Origin: Candidatus Ozemobacteraceae bacterium
Lineage (GTDB): Bacteria; Muiribacteriota; Ozemobacteria; Ozemobacterales; Ozemobacteraceae
Assembly (NCBI GenBank): GCA_035373905.1
Contig: DAOSOK010000004.1
Coordinates: 1 to 64,000, forward strand
Direction: 5' to 3'
DNA length: 64,000 bases
Shown: positions 53,756-62,925 of the stretch, piece by piece
Position numbering within the stretch: the stretch's first letter is position 1
How the letters are laid out: the number at the start of each line of letters is the position of its first letter
Made by a program: the position numbers and the translations under genes
Notes under the pieces: generated by a model
Database searches by the model: none
What the model saw: only the letters and a program-made list of their open reading frames with translations
Told to the model about the DNA's origin: nothing

Positions 53756-55506
53756 TTCAGGAAATGCGTCGCGTGTATATCGCGGCCCGCCAAGGTGATC
53801 GCCAGGCGGTTCTTGCGGCCCTGTTCGCCGCCGGGGTCGTGCATGTCGAACCGGCTCGCCCCGATGCGGTGAAGCCGTCCGCCGAACTGGCGCATGACTT
53901 GGCGCGTGGTGAGAAGGCCCTCCAGGCCATCGACGCCGTCGAGCCGGCCGTCGACACCGTTGCGGCGCCGCCGGGAACTCCGGCCCGGCTGATCGACGAG
54001 GTGCATGCCCAGCTCGTGCTGATCGAACGCCTCCACACGGACCGCCAGGAACTCAAACGCGAACTTGCCCAGGTGAAGCCCTGGGGCCGTATCAGCCAGA
54101 CCGATCTGGAAAAACTCGCCGCGGCGGGCCTTACCGTCCGTTTTTGCACCTGCCCGGCGGCGTATGTTCAAGATTCTATATTTGCAGATATTGTGCATGA
54201 GGCCGGCGTGTCGGACGGCGTGTCTGCGTTGCTTGCCGTGAGCCGCGGTCCCGTCGAGGTCAGGCCGCCCGCGCAGGCGGTTCCCGTCCCGCCGCGGGAC
54301 GCCTCGGAGATCGAGGCGGCGCTCGCCACTCTCAAGGAGGAGGAACGGCGCCTGTCCGGTCAGCTCCGCGAGCTCGCCATGCGCCGAGAGGACGTGCGGA
54401 GCTACCTGGCCGAGCTGAAAGAGCGCATCTCGTTCCAGAACGTCGAGGCCGGGCTTGCGGAAGAAGGTCCCGTCTTCATCATGCAGGGGTGGGTGCCCGC
54501 AAACCGGGTCGAGGCGCTTCACGCCGCTCTCGAGGGAACCCGGCTTCCCGTCGGCGTCGTGACCCAGGCGCCGGCGGACGACGAGGCGCCGCCGACGGCG
54601 TTCGCGAACTCGCCCTGGGTGCGCCCCATCGAGTGTCTGTTCTCCCTGCTCGGCGTTACGCCGGGGTATCGCGAGGCCGACATCAGCCCGGCGTTCCTGC
54701 CGTTCCTCACGATCTTCACCGCCATGCTCGTCGCGGACGCCGGATACGGCGTCGTGGCGCTCGTCGCCCTGCTGGCGGCTCGGAAACCCCTGATTTCGAG
54801 GGGCGTGCCGGAGCAGGTCCTGACGTTGTTCACGATCCTGTTCGCGGGCGTCGCCGGGTGGGGAGTGTTGACGAACGCCTGGTTCGGGGCGCCGCTGATG
54901 AACAAAGCGCTGATCCTGACCGGCGACCAGCAGAAGGACGAACTGTTCCTGAAGCAGCTGTGTTTTCTGATCGGCGCCGTTCACCTGACGGTCGCGCATG
55001 TCTGGAAGATCCGGCGCGCCGCGCTCGGCCTCGCGACGATCGCGGAAGCCGGGTGGGTGCTGTTCATCTGGGCGATGTGGGCGCTGGTCGAAGTGCTTGT
55101 GAACGGGAGCCCGGCGCCGTCCTGGATGCTGCCGCTGTTCGGCGTCTCCCTGGTCATGATCGTCCTGTTCACGGACTTTTCGTGGAACCTGTTCGCGGCG
55201 GTCGGCAAAGGACTTGGCGCCGTCGCCCTCAACGCGGCGGGCTTCCTCGGGGATATCATCAGCTATATTCGCCTCTGGGCCGTCGGGCTGGCCGGAGGCG
55301 TGCTGGCGGCGAGTTTCAACCAGATGGTGAAGCCGCTTCCCCTGCTGCTCGTGGCGGTCATCCTGGTCGCCGCCCACCTGCTGAACTTCGCGCTCGGTCT
55401 CGTCGCGATCTTCGCGCACGGGGTGCGGCTGAACCTTCTCGAGTTCTCGAATCATCTCGGTATGGAATGGACGGGCCGCGTATACGACCCGTTCGGCAAA
55501 AAGTAA
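53752..55506 (+). CDS. ntpI: V-type ATPase membrane subunit I (a)
   Basis: 584 residues from the ATG at 53752. The N-terminal half is cytoplasmic and coiled (EIEAALATLKEEERRLSGQL); the C-terminal half has about seven membrane helices. The essential Arg opposite the c-ring carboxylate is in LGDIISYIRLWAVGLAGGVLA. It provides the ion half-channels. NtpI is usually about 650 residues, so this is a slightly short version. Confidence 0.93.
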   Translation: MIQEMRRVYIAARQGDRQAVLAALFAAGVVHVEPARPDAVKPSAELAHDLARGEKALQAIDAVEPAVDTVAAPPGTPARLIDEVHAQLVLIERLHTDRQELKRELAQVKPWGRISQTDLEKLAAAGLTVRFCTCPAAYVQDSIFADIVHEAGVSDGVSALLAVSRGPVEVRPPAQAVPVPPRDASEIEAALATLKEEERRLSGQLRELAMRREDVRSYLAELKERISFQNVEAGLAEEGPVFIMQGWVPANRVEALHAALEGTRLPVGVVTQAPADDEAPPTAFANSPWVRPIECLFSLLGVTPGYREADISPAFLPFLTIFTAMLVADAGYGVVALVALLAARKPLISRGVPEQVLTLFTILFAGVAGWGVLTNAWFGAPLMNKALILTGDQQKDELFLKQLCFLIGAVHLTVAHVWKIRRAALGLATIAEAGWVLFIWAMWALVEVLVNGSPAPSWMLPLFGVSLVMIVLFTDFSWNLFAAVGKGLGAVALNAAGFLGDIISYIRLWAVGLAGGVLAASFNQMVKPLPLLLVAVILVAAHLLNFALGLVAIFAHGVRLNLLEFSNHLGMEWTGRVYDPFGKK

Positions 55507-55518
55507 GGAGCTGAAACC

Positions 55519-56016
55519 ATGATTGAACTGCTTGGCAAGTTTGCGTGTGGTCTCGTTCTCGGCCTTGGCGGCATCGGAAGCTGTCTCGGCATCGTCTCTG
55601 CCGGCACGGCGGCGGCCGGCGCCTGGGCAAGCGAAGGAAAAGCGGGCAAGAACCTGTCGTTCCAGTACATCATCATGGTTGCGGCGCCCATCAGCCAGAC
55701 GCTGTATGCGATGATCGTCATGCTGACCATGATCAAAGTCGCCGGCAACCCGGAAAACGCCCTGTTGTGCCTCGGCGTCGCCCTCGGAACCGGCATCATC
55801 GAACTCTTCTCCGCCTGGTATCAGGGCCTCATCGGCGCCGCCGGCATTCGCGCGATGGTCGAGAACGGCGGCAAGGGCTTCGGTCTGCTGATCATCGCCC
55901 TCGGCATCATCGAAACCGTCGGCATCTTCGGCATGGTGTTCGGCCTCCAGATTCTCAACTCGGATCTCGCCAAAGCAGCCATCACGGCCGGGGCCGCGGC
56001 GACAGGCGCCCAGTAA
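55519..56016 (+). CDS. ntpK: V-type ATPase proteolipid subunit K (c)
   Basis: 165 residues with four membrane helices in two hairpins. The ion-carrying Glu132 is in helix 4 (IIETVGIFGMV). Ser59 and Gln60 (APISQTLYA) and Gln102 (WYQGLIGAAGI) match Thr64, Gln65 and Gln110 of the Enterococcus hirae Na+-ATPase K ring, which with Glu139 bind sodium. That pattern suggests Na+ coupling. The first hairpin has no carboxylate, as in other 16-kDa forms. Last gene of the operon. Confidence 0.94.
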   Translation: MIELLGKFACGLVLGLGGIGSCLGIVSAGTAAAGAWASEGKAGKNLSFQYIIMVAAPISQTLYAMIVMLTMIKVAGNPENALLCLGVALGTGIIELFSAWYQGLIGAAGIRAMVENGGKGFGLLIIALGIIETVGIFGMVFGLQILNSDLAKAAITAGAAATGAQ

Positions 56017-56055
56017 ACTCCTTCCGGCGCAGCCGTTCCGGCTTCGCTCGATCAG

Positions 56056-56100
56056 ATGCCGGGTTTTCCGCGAAAACGGAAAACCCGGCATCGTCGTTTT
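56056..56100 (+). terminator. Intrinsic terminator of the V-type ATPase operon
   Basis: A perfect 15-bp stem (56056-56070 with 56077-56091) around CGAAAA, then CGTCG and TTTT. Confidence 0.8.
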
Positions 56101-56119
56101 CGGTCGTGAAGGAAAAAAG

Positions 56120-56149
56120 TTGTCAAGATTGCACGAGATAGCATATAGT
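56120..56149 (+). promoter_or_regulatory. Promoter for the barrel-protein gene
   Basis: TTGTCA (56120-56125), 18-base spacer, TATAGT (56144-56149), 78 bases before the chosen ATG. Confidence 0.5.
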
Positions 56150-56227
56150 AGTGATTGAATGGAGCTTTTCTGCCGGTTGATCGTGCGCCGGCCGATCGGA
56201 TACAACGCCACTCAAAGGATGACATCT

Positions 56228-57319
56228 ATGACCGCCACCTCCTTTGGAAAATATATTATATATATAAATATATATTGGTTTCTTGCGGGCTTCGCTCTGC
56301 TGGGATGCGTTGCGGAAGCGAAACCGGGGGAGGGGCTGGTGCTCATGAGCGGCGACCTTTCCCACCGGTTCATGGTGAAGACCATGACCGAACCGAACGC
56401 CGGGGCCGGCAAGGAAAAACACAGTTTCGCCTCCAAGGCTCAGTTGAACCTCTTCCGGACCGACGGAGACCGGGAGTGGCATGTGTCGCTCTCCACGCTC
56501 GACAACAGTCATCTCGCGTCGTCACTGAAGACGCTTTCCCGCGAAGGAACCCGCATCCTGACCGTCCGGGACTTCCAGTTCGTGAATCTGTATGGCCGAT
56601 GGTCGCTGCCGGATGGCACGGCCGTGAGGATCGGCCGGACGCAGGTGCCGTTTCTGAAATTCAAGAGCGAGCTACTGTGGGACAACGACATCTACTGGGA
56701 CGGCTTCTGGCTCGAGCATCCGGCGCGCGGGCTCGGCAGGAAGGCCGTCTGGCACGGCGGCGCCTTCGAAATCCACCGGGATCTCCGGTTCAGGGGCGAC
56801 CGGCTGTATGTCATGGGCGCCATGGGACAGCCGAAGGCCGGCCGGACGCAGCTCGAGTGGCGGATCGACCGGTTCCAGTACGGCATCGACACGGCAGGCT
56901 GGGCCCGGACGACGGCCCCCGGATATCGGATCGTGAACGGATACGTCGCCGCCGAGTGGCCTTCTCAGGTGCGGGTGACGTTCGACTGGGCGAGAAACTT
57001 TCTGGCTGATGGTCCCGGACCCCTCCATCGGGGCGGGGACGCCTGGAACGCGACGCTGCTGCTCGGCAGGATGAAACGCGCGGGACGCTTCCAGGTCATT
57101 TCGCAGTATTTCCAGGCCGGCGCCGATGCGGTGCCCGGAAACTTCGTCGCCTACGAAAAGCGGAACAACATGCAGGGAATCCTGCTGACGATGAAATACA
57201 AGCTGGCTCCCCGCGTGGACATCGTCGCGAGCCACCTGGATTGGAGGCGTATCGAGGCAGCCGCCGGCGGCGACCGCCGATACCGCCGCTGGGAATGGGC
57301 GCTCAACCACTCCTTCTAG
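56228..57319 (+). CDS. Probable outer-membrane beta-barrel protein
   Basis: 363 residues from the ATG at 56228 (AAAGGA eight bases upstream; ATGs at 56219 and 56159 are also in frame). A hydrophobic signal (IIYINIYWFLAGFALLGCVAEA) contains LLGC, a possible lipobox, or can be cut after AEA. The mature part alternates short amphipathic strands (VNLYGRWSLPDGTAVRIGRTQVP; GILLTMKYKLAPRVDIVASHLDWRR) and ends in ...WALNHSF, with the C-terminal Phe typical of BAM substrates. It resembles porins in general layout; specificity unknown. The signal region uses several ATA codons. Confidence 0.65.
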   Translation: MTATSFGKYIIYINIYWFLAGFALLGCVAEAKPGEGLVLMSGDLSHRFMVKTMTEPNAGAGKEKHSFASKAQLNLFRTDGDREWHVSLSTLDNSHLASSLKTLSREGTRILTVRDFQFVNLYGRWSLPDGTAVRIGRTQVPFLKFKSELLWDNDIYWDGFWLEHPARGLGRKAVWHGGAFEIHRDLRFRGDRLYVMGAMGQPKAGRTQLEWRIDRFQYGIDTAGWARTTAPGYRIVNGYVAAEWPSQVRVTFDWARNFLADGPGPLHRGGDAWNATLLLGRMKRAGRFQVISQYFQAGADAVPGNFVAYEKRNNMQGILLTMKYKLAPRVDIVASHLDWRRIEAAAGGDRRYRRWEWALNHSF

Positions 57320-57338
57320 GTTCTTGCGATCGGGCGGT

Positions 57339-60197
57339 TCAGGCGTGGTGCTTCCGGAAATGCCGGAGCCAGGCGAGGAACTTCTCGGTCTGGGAACCGA
57401 TCAGTTCGGTCAGGAGGATCGCCTCGCGGTCCTGGTAGTTCTTGAGGGCGAACTCAGACAGCAGGTTGAGGCAGCCGGGGTCGCTGAACAGCTCGAGCAG
57501 ACGGTCGAAATGATGCCTGAACTCCTCGGCCTTCTTCTGCCGCTCCTCTGACGAAAGACTTGGACGACGCAGTTTGAGCCGCTCGAGGAGAGACAACGGC
57601 TGGTTGAAGAGCTGGGCGAGACAGGTCGGACCCCGCGGCTGGCGTGCCCAGATATACAGGATGTCGAGCATCGCGGTGAGCCGCACGTCGCGATCGTGCG
57701 AGCTCAGGCGCGGGAGCAGCTCGCTGAGGTCGCGCTTGCGGATGACGATGCGCTGGCTGTATTTCCCGAAGCCCTCGATGAAGCCGCCCACGACGTCGGA
57801 CCAGAGTTTCGCCTGAACGATGCTCGGAATGCCGATCAGGTTGCCGATCGGCGCGAAGGTCGTCGCGAACGGCCAGGCGAGCACCGTGCGGAAGAAGTTC
57901 GCCCGGATGACCCGGCGGTCGAAGTTGCGCAACCGGTTATGGGTGCTGATGTAGATTCCGTTCGCCATGCAGAGGAAGAAGAACTTGGCGCCCTCGAACA
58001 AGAAGCCCGACTTCTCGAGCGGCCAGTTTTCGTCGAACGCGATTTTCACGATGCCCAGGATCGGGACGCTGAAGCCGGTCCAGAATAAGGACTGAGATAT
58101 ATTATCGAAGTTGACGTTGCGGAGGCTCCAGTTCCGGATGAGGATCCCGGAGCTTGCGAGCAGGTCGACCAGCATGTTCCGGGTGCCGGTGATCAGGAAC
58201 CAGATCGTCGCAAACATCACCCCGGCCAGCTGGCCGAACTGGTAATTCATGAACGAGAACGCCACGATGAATCCGATGGTGATGCGCCAGAGGCTCTTGA
58301 GGCCGGGGTTCACATACGCCCAGAACTCTCCGGGCGGGACGAGGGCGAGCGCTTCCTCGTCTCCGACCAGATTCCGGAAGGGCTTCCCGATCTTTCCCAT
58401 GCAGACGACATCCGACGCGCTTCCAATCGGCGCATCGGGGCTGTCGTTCTTCTTTCCGCCGTGGATGACGAGGTCGGCGATCGGCCGGGGCACCTTATAA
58501 TGCGATTCGAGGAATTCGGGGCGCACCGACTCGGGAATGTTGCCGACCTTGATGAAGCCCATGCCCGGGATCGTCGGGTCGCGGCCGGTCGAATCGCTGC
58601 CGCAGACGGGAACCAGCGGCCGGCGTGCGATGAGTTCCCGGGCTTTTCTGACCTGCTCGCGGGTTCCGCCCGTGATGCCGTGCTGCTCGAGGAAGTTCAC
58701 GATGTCGTCATCGGTGCCGTTGTTGAGCAGGTAGACGAACTTGTTGAAGATGATCAGGTCGTTCGGGTTGCGCGACGAACTGTCGCGCAGGTTCAGGGTC
58801 TCGATGTGCGAGATGCGGGCGATATGCTTGAGCAGGTGCTGCATCGAGTCCTTGAGGCCGATTTCGAGGGGGTGAATCATCACGATCCGGCCGCCTTGGC
58901 CGATCAGCGTGTCGAGAATCGGCTCTTCTTCGGCGAACTCGCTGTCGTAATCGACGACGTCCCGGCCCTCCATGTAAGCGGCGCGCAGGCTTTCGGGCGT
59001 CATCGTCTCATACTGCTCGCGGACGGCCTCGTATTGCGACGAGATGTTCTTGAACTCCCACTCACTGTAGATGCCCCGCGCGAGCCGGTCTTCGGCGGCC
59101 AAGACCTGTGCCTTCAGCTGGAGGACGCGGCGCTGAAGGATGTCGCGAAACTTCTGGAACAGGAGTTCGCCGATATGAACCCGGGAAATCTGGCCGCAGG
59201 CGACGATACGGTCCAGTTCCTCGAGGGTGAGGGGGGGGAACCAGCAGGGGCTGTCGGGCTCCCAGCCGGAATTGAGCCGGGGCCGCTGGAGCGTGTTGAA
59301 TCGCTCGACGGCCGCGACCATCGTCTTGTGGCGGCTCGCCGCGTTCGTGCGGAGGCCGCTTAGAAACGGCGTGAAAATCATCCGACGTTCGTCGAAGAAC
59401 GCGAAGAACTCCTTGCTGTCCGCGGTCTCGGGAGGCACATACATGTAGTGCCGACGTGCGCCGCTGTGTCCGACGCTGAACTCGATGCCGATGTTGACCT
59501 TGATGCCGAGCAGGTTCCCGGCGGTGATCGCCTCGTGGATCATGCGCCGCTCGTCGAGGTTCGAATACACGATGGTGAGGCGTGAGATGCCCTTCACAAA
59601 AGCATCCAGCAGCACCTGCGTCGGAGTTTTGCGGCCTTCCGACAGGAAGTCGTGAACGTGGTCGTCCCAGCCCATGTCGAGCTCGCGGAGCGGTTTCTCC
59701 TCTTCGGGCACCTCGACCAGGTGGAGCTTGTTGAGGAACCGGCGGACGACCGCTTCCTGTCCGAACGAGACCAGACCGAAGTCGGCCATGGCTTCCATCT
59801 GGCGTCGGCGGTTGCTGCGGGACTTGACGACCTCTTTCATCAGGTCGATCTGGATGCGCGCCGTGTTCAGCGGCATGTTGATCGTCTTCGCGTGCAGGGA
59901 CTGGTCGACCAGCATTGAGAGGGCCGCAAGCCGCTCCTCGGCGGAGTTCGGGGAAAGGTCGCGCGCGATCTTGATATAGGCGCCCGCGATGCTGAGACGC
60001 CGTTTGCCGAAGTCGCGGACGAATCCGCCGGGGTGGGAGAGGTGCCGGACGTTCAGTCGGGTCGGAGGCTCGTCGAGCTTGTGGTTGACGGCATCGACCA
60101 GCGACTCGATCTCGTTGTTGAAGCTCAACCAGTCGATCAGGCGGGACAGCAGGCCGACGGCCGTGTCGTGGGAGGTTTGCAGCAGCCAGCGGAGCAT
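57339..60197 (-). CDS. Large membrane protein of unknown function
   Basis: 952 residues from the ATG at 60197. The frame stays open upstream through the opposite strand of glmM, but that extension has no gene-like character. Residues about 1-230 are helical; RLTIVYSNLDERRMIHEAITAGNLLGIKVNIGIEFSV (about 215-255) resembles the 'AIEAGRRLGIEVIPGIE' part of PHP phosphoesterases, though the metal-binding His/Asp residues at the start of that motif are missing. A middle region (about 440-600) contains VCGSDSTGRDP and GGRIVMIHPLE. About four membrane helices follow (GFIVAFSFMNYQFGQLAGV, FWTGFSVPILGIV, FFFLCMANGIYIS, LAWPFATTFAPIGNLIGI) and the C-terminus is helical and cytosolic. Not recognised. Confidence 0.75.
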   Translation of the reverse strand: MLRWLLQTSHDTAVGLLSRLIDWLSFNNEIESLVDAVNHKLDEPPTRLNVRHLSHPGGFVRDFGKRRLSIAGAYIKIARDLSPNSAEERLAALSMLVDQSLHAKTINMPLNTARIQIDLMKEVVKSRSNRRRQMEAMADFGLVSFGQEAVVRRFLNKLHLVEVPEEEKPLRELDMGWDDHVHDFLSEGRKTPTQVLLDAFVKGISRLTIVYSNLDERRMIHEAITAGNLLGIKVNIGIEFSVGHSGARRHYMYVPPETADSKEFFAFFDERRMIFTPFLSGLRTNAASRHKTMVAAVERFNTLQRPRLNSGWEPDSPCWFPPLTLEELDRIVACGQISRVHIGELLFQKFRDILQRRVLQLKAQVLAAEDRLARGIYSEWEFKNISSQYEAVREQYETMTPESLRAAYMEGRDVVDYDSEFAEEEPILDTLIGQGGRIVMIHPLEIGLKDSMQHLLKHIARISHIETLNLRDSSSRNPNDLIIFNKFVYLLNNGTDDDIVNFLEQHGITGGTREQVRKARELIARRPLVPVCGSDSTGRDPTIPGMGFIKVGNIPESVRPEFLESHYKVPRPIADLVIHGGKKNDSPDAPIGSASDVVCMGKIGKPFRNLVGDEEALALVPPGEFWAYVNPGLKSLWRITIGFIVAFSFMNYQFGQLAGVMFATIWFLITGTRNMLVDLLASSGILIRNWSLRNVNFDNISQSLFWTGFSVPILGIVKIAFDENWPLEKSGFLFEGAKFFFLCMANGIYISTHNRLRNFDRRVIRANFFRTVLAWPFATTFAPIGNLIGIPSIVQAKLWSDVVGGFIEGFGKYSQRIVIRKRDLSELLPRLSSHDRDVRLTAMLDILYIWARQPRGPTCLAQLFNQPLSLLERLKLRRPSLSSEERQKKAEEFRHHFDRLLELFSDPGCLNLLSEFALKNYQDREAILLTELIGSQTEKFLAWLRHFRKHHA

Positions 60198-60395
60198 GTT
60201 CGGATCCTGATCCTTTCTCGATGCCGGCCTTCGCCGGATGCCGTGATCGTGCGGTTGCTTCTTTTGCGTGTAACACAAAAAGGGAAAACCCGCCCCACCC
60301 CCGACCCGGTTTCGGACATCGGGGCGAACGCAACAGGGTTTCCCTCGGACCTCAACATTATACCCCCCCGATCGGGAAAATTCAATCGGAAGGTG

Positions 60396-60404
60396 TGATA
60401 TACT
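60396..60404 (+). promoter_or_regulatory. Extended -10 promoter of glmM
   Basis: TGATATACT: TG one base before TATACT (60399-60404) with no good -35, 34 bases before the glmM ATG. The gap 60198-60437 otherwise holds a GC-rich hairpin (CCGGCCTTCGCCGG near 60227) close to the start of the minus-strand gene. Confidence 0.5.
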
Positions 60405-60437
60405 CATTTCATTCATCACGTCCCCGGAGGTTTTTCC

Positions 60438-61787
60438 ATGGCACGACTGTTCGGTACCGATGGTGTTCGAGGTGTGGCCAACCAGTATCCCCTGACGGCC
60501 GACATGGCGTTCCGGATCGCCCAGGCCGGCACCCGCCACCTGCTCCTCAACCACAAGAAACACGATCGGCCGATCTTCGTCGGCAAGGACACCCGCCTGT
60601 CCGGCGACATGCTCGAGCACGCCGTGGCGGCCGGCATCGCCTCGATGGGCGCCGAAGCCCGACTGCTCGGCGTGGTTCCGACCCCCGCCGTCGCCTTCAT
60701 CACGCGCGAAATGCAGGGCCTCGGAGGGATCGTCATCAGCGCTTCGCACAACCCCTTCCAGGACAACGGCATCAAGATCTTCGCCGCCGACGGATATAAA
60801 ATATCGGATGCTACAGAAGACGCCATCGAGAAGGACGTGACCGGCACCGCTTCGTTCATCCTTCCGACCGGGGAAAACCTTGGCCGCGTGACGGCTGATA
60901 CGGCCTCGGTGCAGTTCTGGCTGGCCCATCTCGCGAAGATCCTCGGCGACTCTCACGGGGCGAAACGCCTCAAGGTCGGCCTGGACCTGGCGAACGGCGC
61001 CCTGGCCCCCTGGGCCGTGAAGTTCTTCACCGATCTCGGGTTCAGCGTCGACGCCATCGGCAACTCGCCCGACGGGCGCAACATCAACGCGAACTGCGGA
61101 TCCACCCACGTTCAGCATCTCGTCGAGATGATGGGGCGCGAGCATTTCGACGTCGGCTTCGCGTTCGACGGCGACGCCGACCGGGTCATCGCCGTGACGA
61201 GCCAGGGCGACATCATTGACGGCGATTATATATTGGCCATTACAGCAAAATACCTCAAGCAGCAGGACAAGCTGCCGGGCAACTCGCTCGTCACGACCGT
61301 CATGAGCAATCTCGGCCTCGACCTCGCCATGAAGGGCCTCGACATCAAGGTGCTCAAGACGAAGGTCGGGGACAGGTTCGTTCTCGAGGAGATGAAGCGC
61401 ACCCAGACGATCGTCGGCGGCGAACAGTCGGGTCACATCATCCTTTCCGACTACGCCACCACCGGAGACGGCCTGCTGACGGCCTGCTTCATTCTCAAGA
61501 TCATCCGCGACACCGGCGCTTCGCTGAAGGAACTCAGCGAGGTGATGATGAAGCTGCCCCAGGTGCTCGTGAACATCCGGGTCAAGAACAAGAACTTCGA
61601 TGCGGTCCCCCAGATCCAGGAGGAAATCCGCCTTTCCGAAAAGAAACTCGCCGGCCGTGGTCGCGTGCTGGTCCGCCCGTCCGGCACCGAGAACCTCGTG
61701 CGCGTGATGGCCGAGGGGCCTGACGAACGCGAGATTCGCCACCTCGTCGACGGGATCGCGAAGGCGATCTCGAATCATCTCTGCTGA
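60438..61787 (+). CDS. glmM: Phosphoglucosamine mutase
   Basis: 449 residues, CCGGAGG ribosome site. The start ARLFGTDGVRGVAN, the phosphoserine loop ISASHNPFQDNGIKIF (Ser103), the metal loop FDGDADR and the sugar loop GGEQSGHII identify GlmM, which makes glucosamine-1-phosphate for peptidoglycan and LPS. C-terminal VRPSGTENLVRVMAEG binds phosphate. The next gene starts 18 bases later. Confidence 0.95.
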   Translation: MARLFGTDGVRGVANQYPLTADMAFRIAQAGTRHLLLNHKKHDRPIFVGKDTRLSGDMLEHAVAAGIASMGAEARLLGVVPTPAVAFITREMQGLGGIVISASHNPFQDNGIKIFAADGYKISDATEDAIEKDVTGTASFILPTGENLGRVTADTASVQFWLAHLAKILGDSHGAKRLKVGLDLANGALAPWAVKFFTDLGFSVDAIGNSPDGRNINANCGSTHVQHLVEMMGREHFDVGFAFDGDADRVIAVTSQGDIIDGDYILAITAKYLKQQDKLPGNSLVTTVMSNLGLDLAMKGLDIKVLKTKVGDRFVLEEMKRTQTIVGGEQSGHIILSDYATTGDGLLTACFILKIIRDTGASLKELSEVMMKLPQVLVNIRVKNKNFDAVPQIQEEIRLSEKKLAGRGRVLVRPSGTENLVRVMAEGPDEREIRHLVDGIAKAISNHLC

Positions 61788-61805
61788 CGGGAAGCGGTGC
61801 GGGCG

Positions 61806-62414
61806 ATGCGAGAAAACGGAACGATGAAGCCCCTTTCGAGGCGGTTCGCCGTTTTCTTTGCCGCCGCCCTGCTGCTTGCGCCCGGGTGCGGCCGCAAACC
61901 CCAGAACCCCGGCCAGAATGATCCCGGGAAGAAATCGCCGGATTCCGTCGCCGTCACCGGCCGGGCTTCCGATACGGTCTCGCCGGCAGGTGCCGGAAAC
62001 GGCGCCATCTCATCGGGCGGCGCGCTCCTGCCGGGCCGCGGCGAGGCCCAGAAGGCGCCCATGACTCCCGCCGTCAGGCGCGAGTTCGAGCGCCGCTACG
62101 ACAAAGGCATCGAACTCCTCGAAAAGCAGGAATACGGCGAAGCTTCCCGCATTTTCGAACAACTCCTCACCGAAAGCTCCGATCCGCAGGATGCGAGCGT
62201 TGCCGCCTACTGTCTCGCCGAGATCTGCTTCCGGAACAAGTCGAATGCCCGGGCTCTCGAACTGTTCAAGGAAATCGTCGAGAAGTATCCCGGCACGCCG
62301 GCCGCCGACAATGCGAAGGCCGGCATCGAGTACCTCGAGAATTTCCACAAGCACGAGGCCGATTACGTTTCCCCGGACGTGGAGGATCGGAAGCGCCGGG
62401 GAGCGGGCCGATGA
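61806..62414 (+). CDS. Lipoprotein with TPR repeats
   Basis: 202 residues from the ATG at 61806 (GTG 61797 and ATG 61824 are alternatives). A lipoprotein signal with LLLAPGC is followed by a Gly/Ser/Pro linker (to about 80) and two to three TPR motifs (YDKGIELLEKQEYGEASRIFEQLL; AAYCLAEICFRNKSNARALELFKEIVEKYPGTPAADNAKAGIEYL). The last TPR resembles the YbgF/BamD type. It precedes a pseudopilin cluster, so it may be a pilotin- or PilF-like assembly factor; that is inference. Confidence 0.78.
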   Translation: MRENGTMKPLSRRFAVFFAAALLLAPGCGRKPQNPGQNDPGKKSPDSVAVTGRASDTVSPAGAGNGAISSGGALLPGRGEAQKAPMTPAVRREFERRYDKGIELLEKQEYGEASRIFEQLLTESSDPQDASVAAYCLAEICFRNKSNARALELFKEIVEKYPGTPAADNAKAGIEYLENFHKHEADYVSPDVEDRKRRGAGR

Positions 62415-62445
62415 TGGACCCGTGCGGCGAAAAGGGCAAAATGGC

Positions 62446-62925
62446 ATGAAACAGGCGTTCGAACGGCGACACGGTTTCTCGATCATCGAAGTGCTCCTGG
62501 CGATGCTCATCATCGGTGCCGGCGTCGTGCCGGTGCTGTCGCTGTTTCTGACCGGTTCCCGCACCGTCGAGAAGGGCGGGTTGCTGCTGTCGGCCACCAT
62601 CGCGGCCCAGAACGTTCTCGACCGCGCGAAGAGCGACGCGTTTCTCTGGGGCAACGTCCCGCTCACCCTGGATTTTCCCGATCCCGATCATCCGCAGTTC
62701 ACGCTGCCCGCCTTCTTCGCGAAGAAATACAGCGCGTCCGGGACGCTGATCATCGAGGAGGCTCCCGGCCACACCGTCATCGGCACCGGCGAGAAGGAGA
62801 CGAACCTGGTCCAGGTCAGCGTCATCATTCGCTGGATCGAAAACAAGACCGCGCGGTCGACCAGGCTCGTGACGTACCGTGCGAACACGAACTGCTTCGA
62901 CCTGAAGACGTCCGCGAAATTCTGA
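62446..62925 (+). CDS. PilV/GspI-type pseudopilin
   Basis: 159 residues from the ATG at 62446. Leader of ten residues ending in HG, core FSIIEVLLAMLIIGAGVVPVLSLF with Glu at +5, followed by TVEKGGLLLSATIAAQNVLDRA, the PilV/GspI pattern. Gly at -1 here and in the next gene. Its stop overlaps the next start by one base. Confidence 0.82.
   Translation: MKQAFERRHGFSIIEVLLAMLIIGAGVVPVLSLFLTGSRTVEKGGLLLSATIAAQNVLDRAKSDAFLWGNVPLTLDFPDPDHPQFTLPAFFAKKYSASGTLIIEEAPGHTVIGTGEKETNLVQVSVIIRWIENKTARSTRLVTYRANTNCFDLKTSAKF

Noticed and set aside
53467..56211. Minus-strand frame of 914 codons opposite the V-ATPase genes
   Set aside because: Low-complexity Arg/Asp/Gln-rich shadow of well-identified genes on the other strand.
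57339..61778. Open minus-strand frame of 1479 codons
   Set aside because: The upstream third is the reverse strand of glmM and of the intergenic gap; GC-rich codon bias keeps it open. Only the part from the ATG at 60197 looks like protein.
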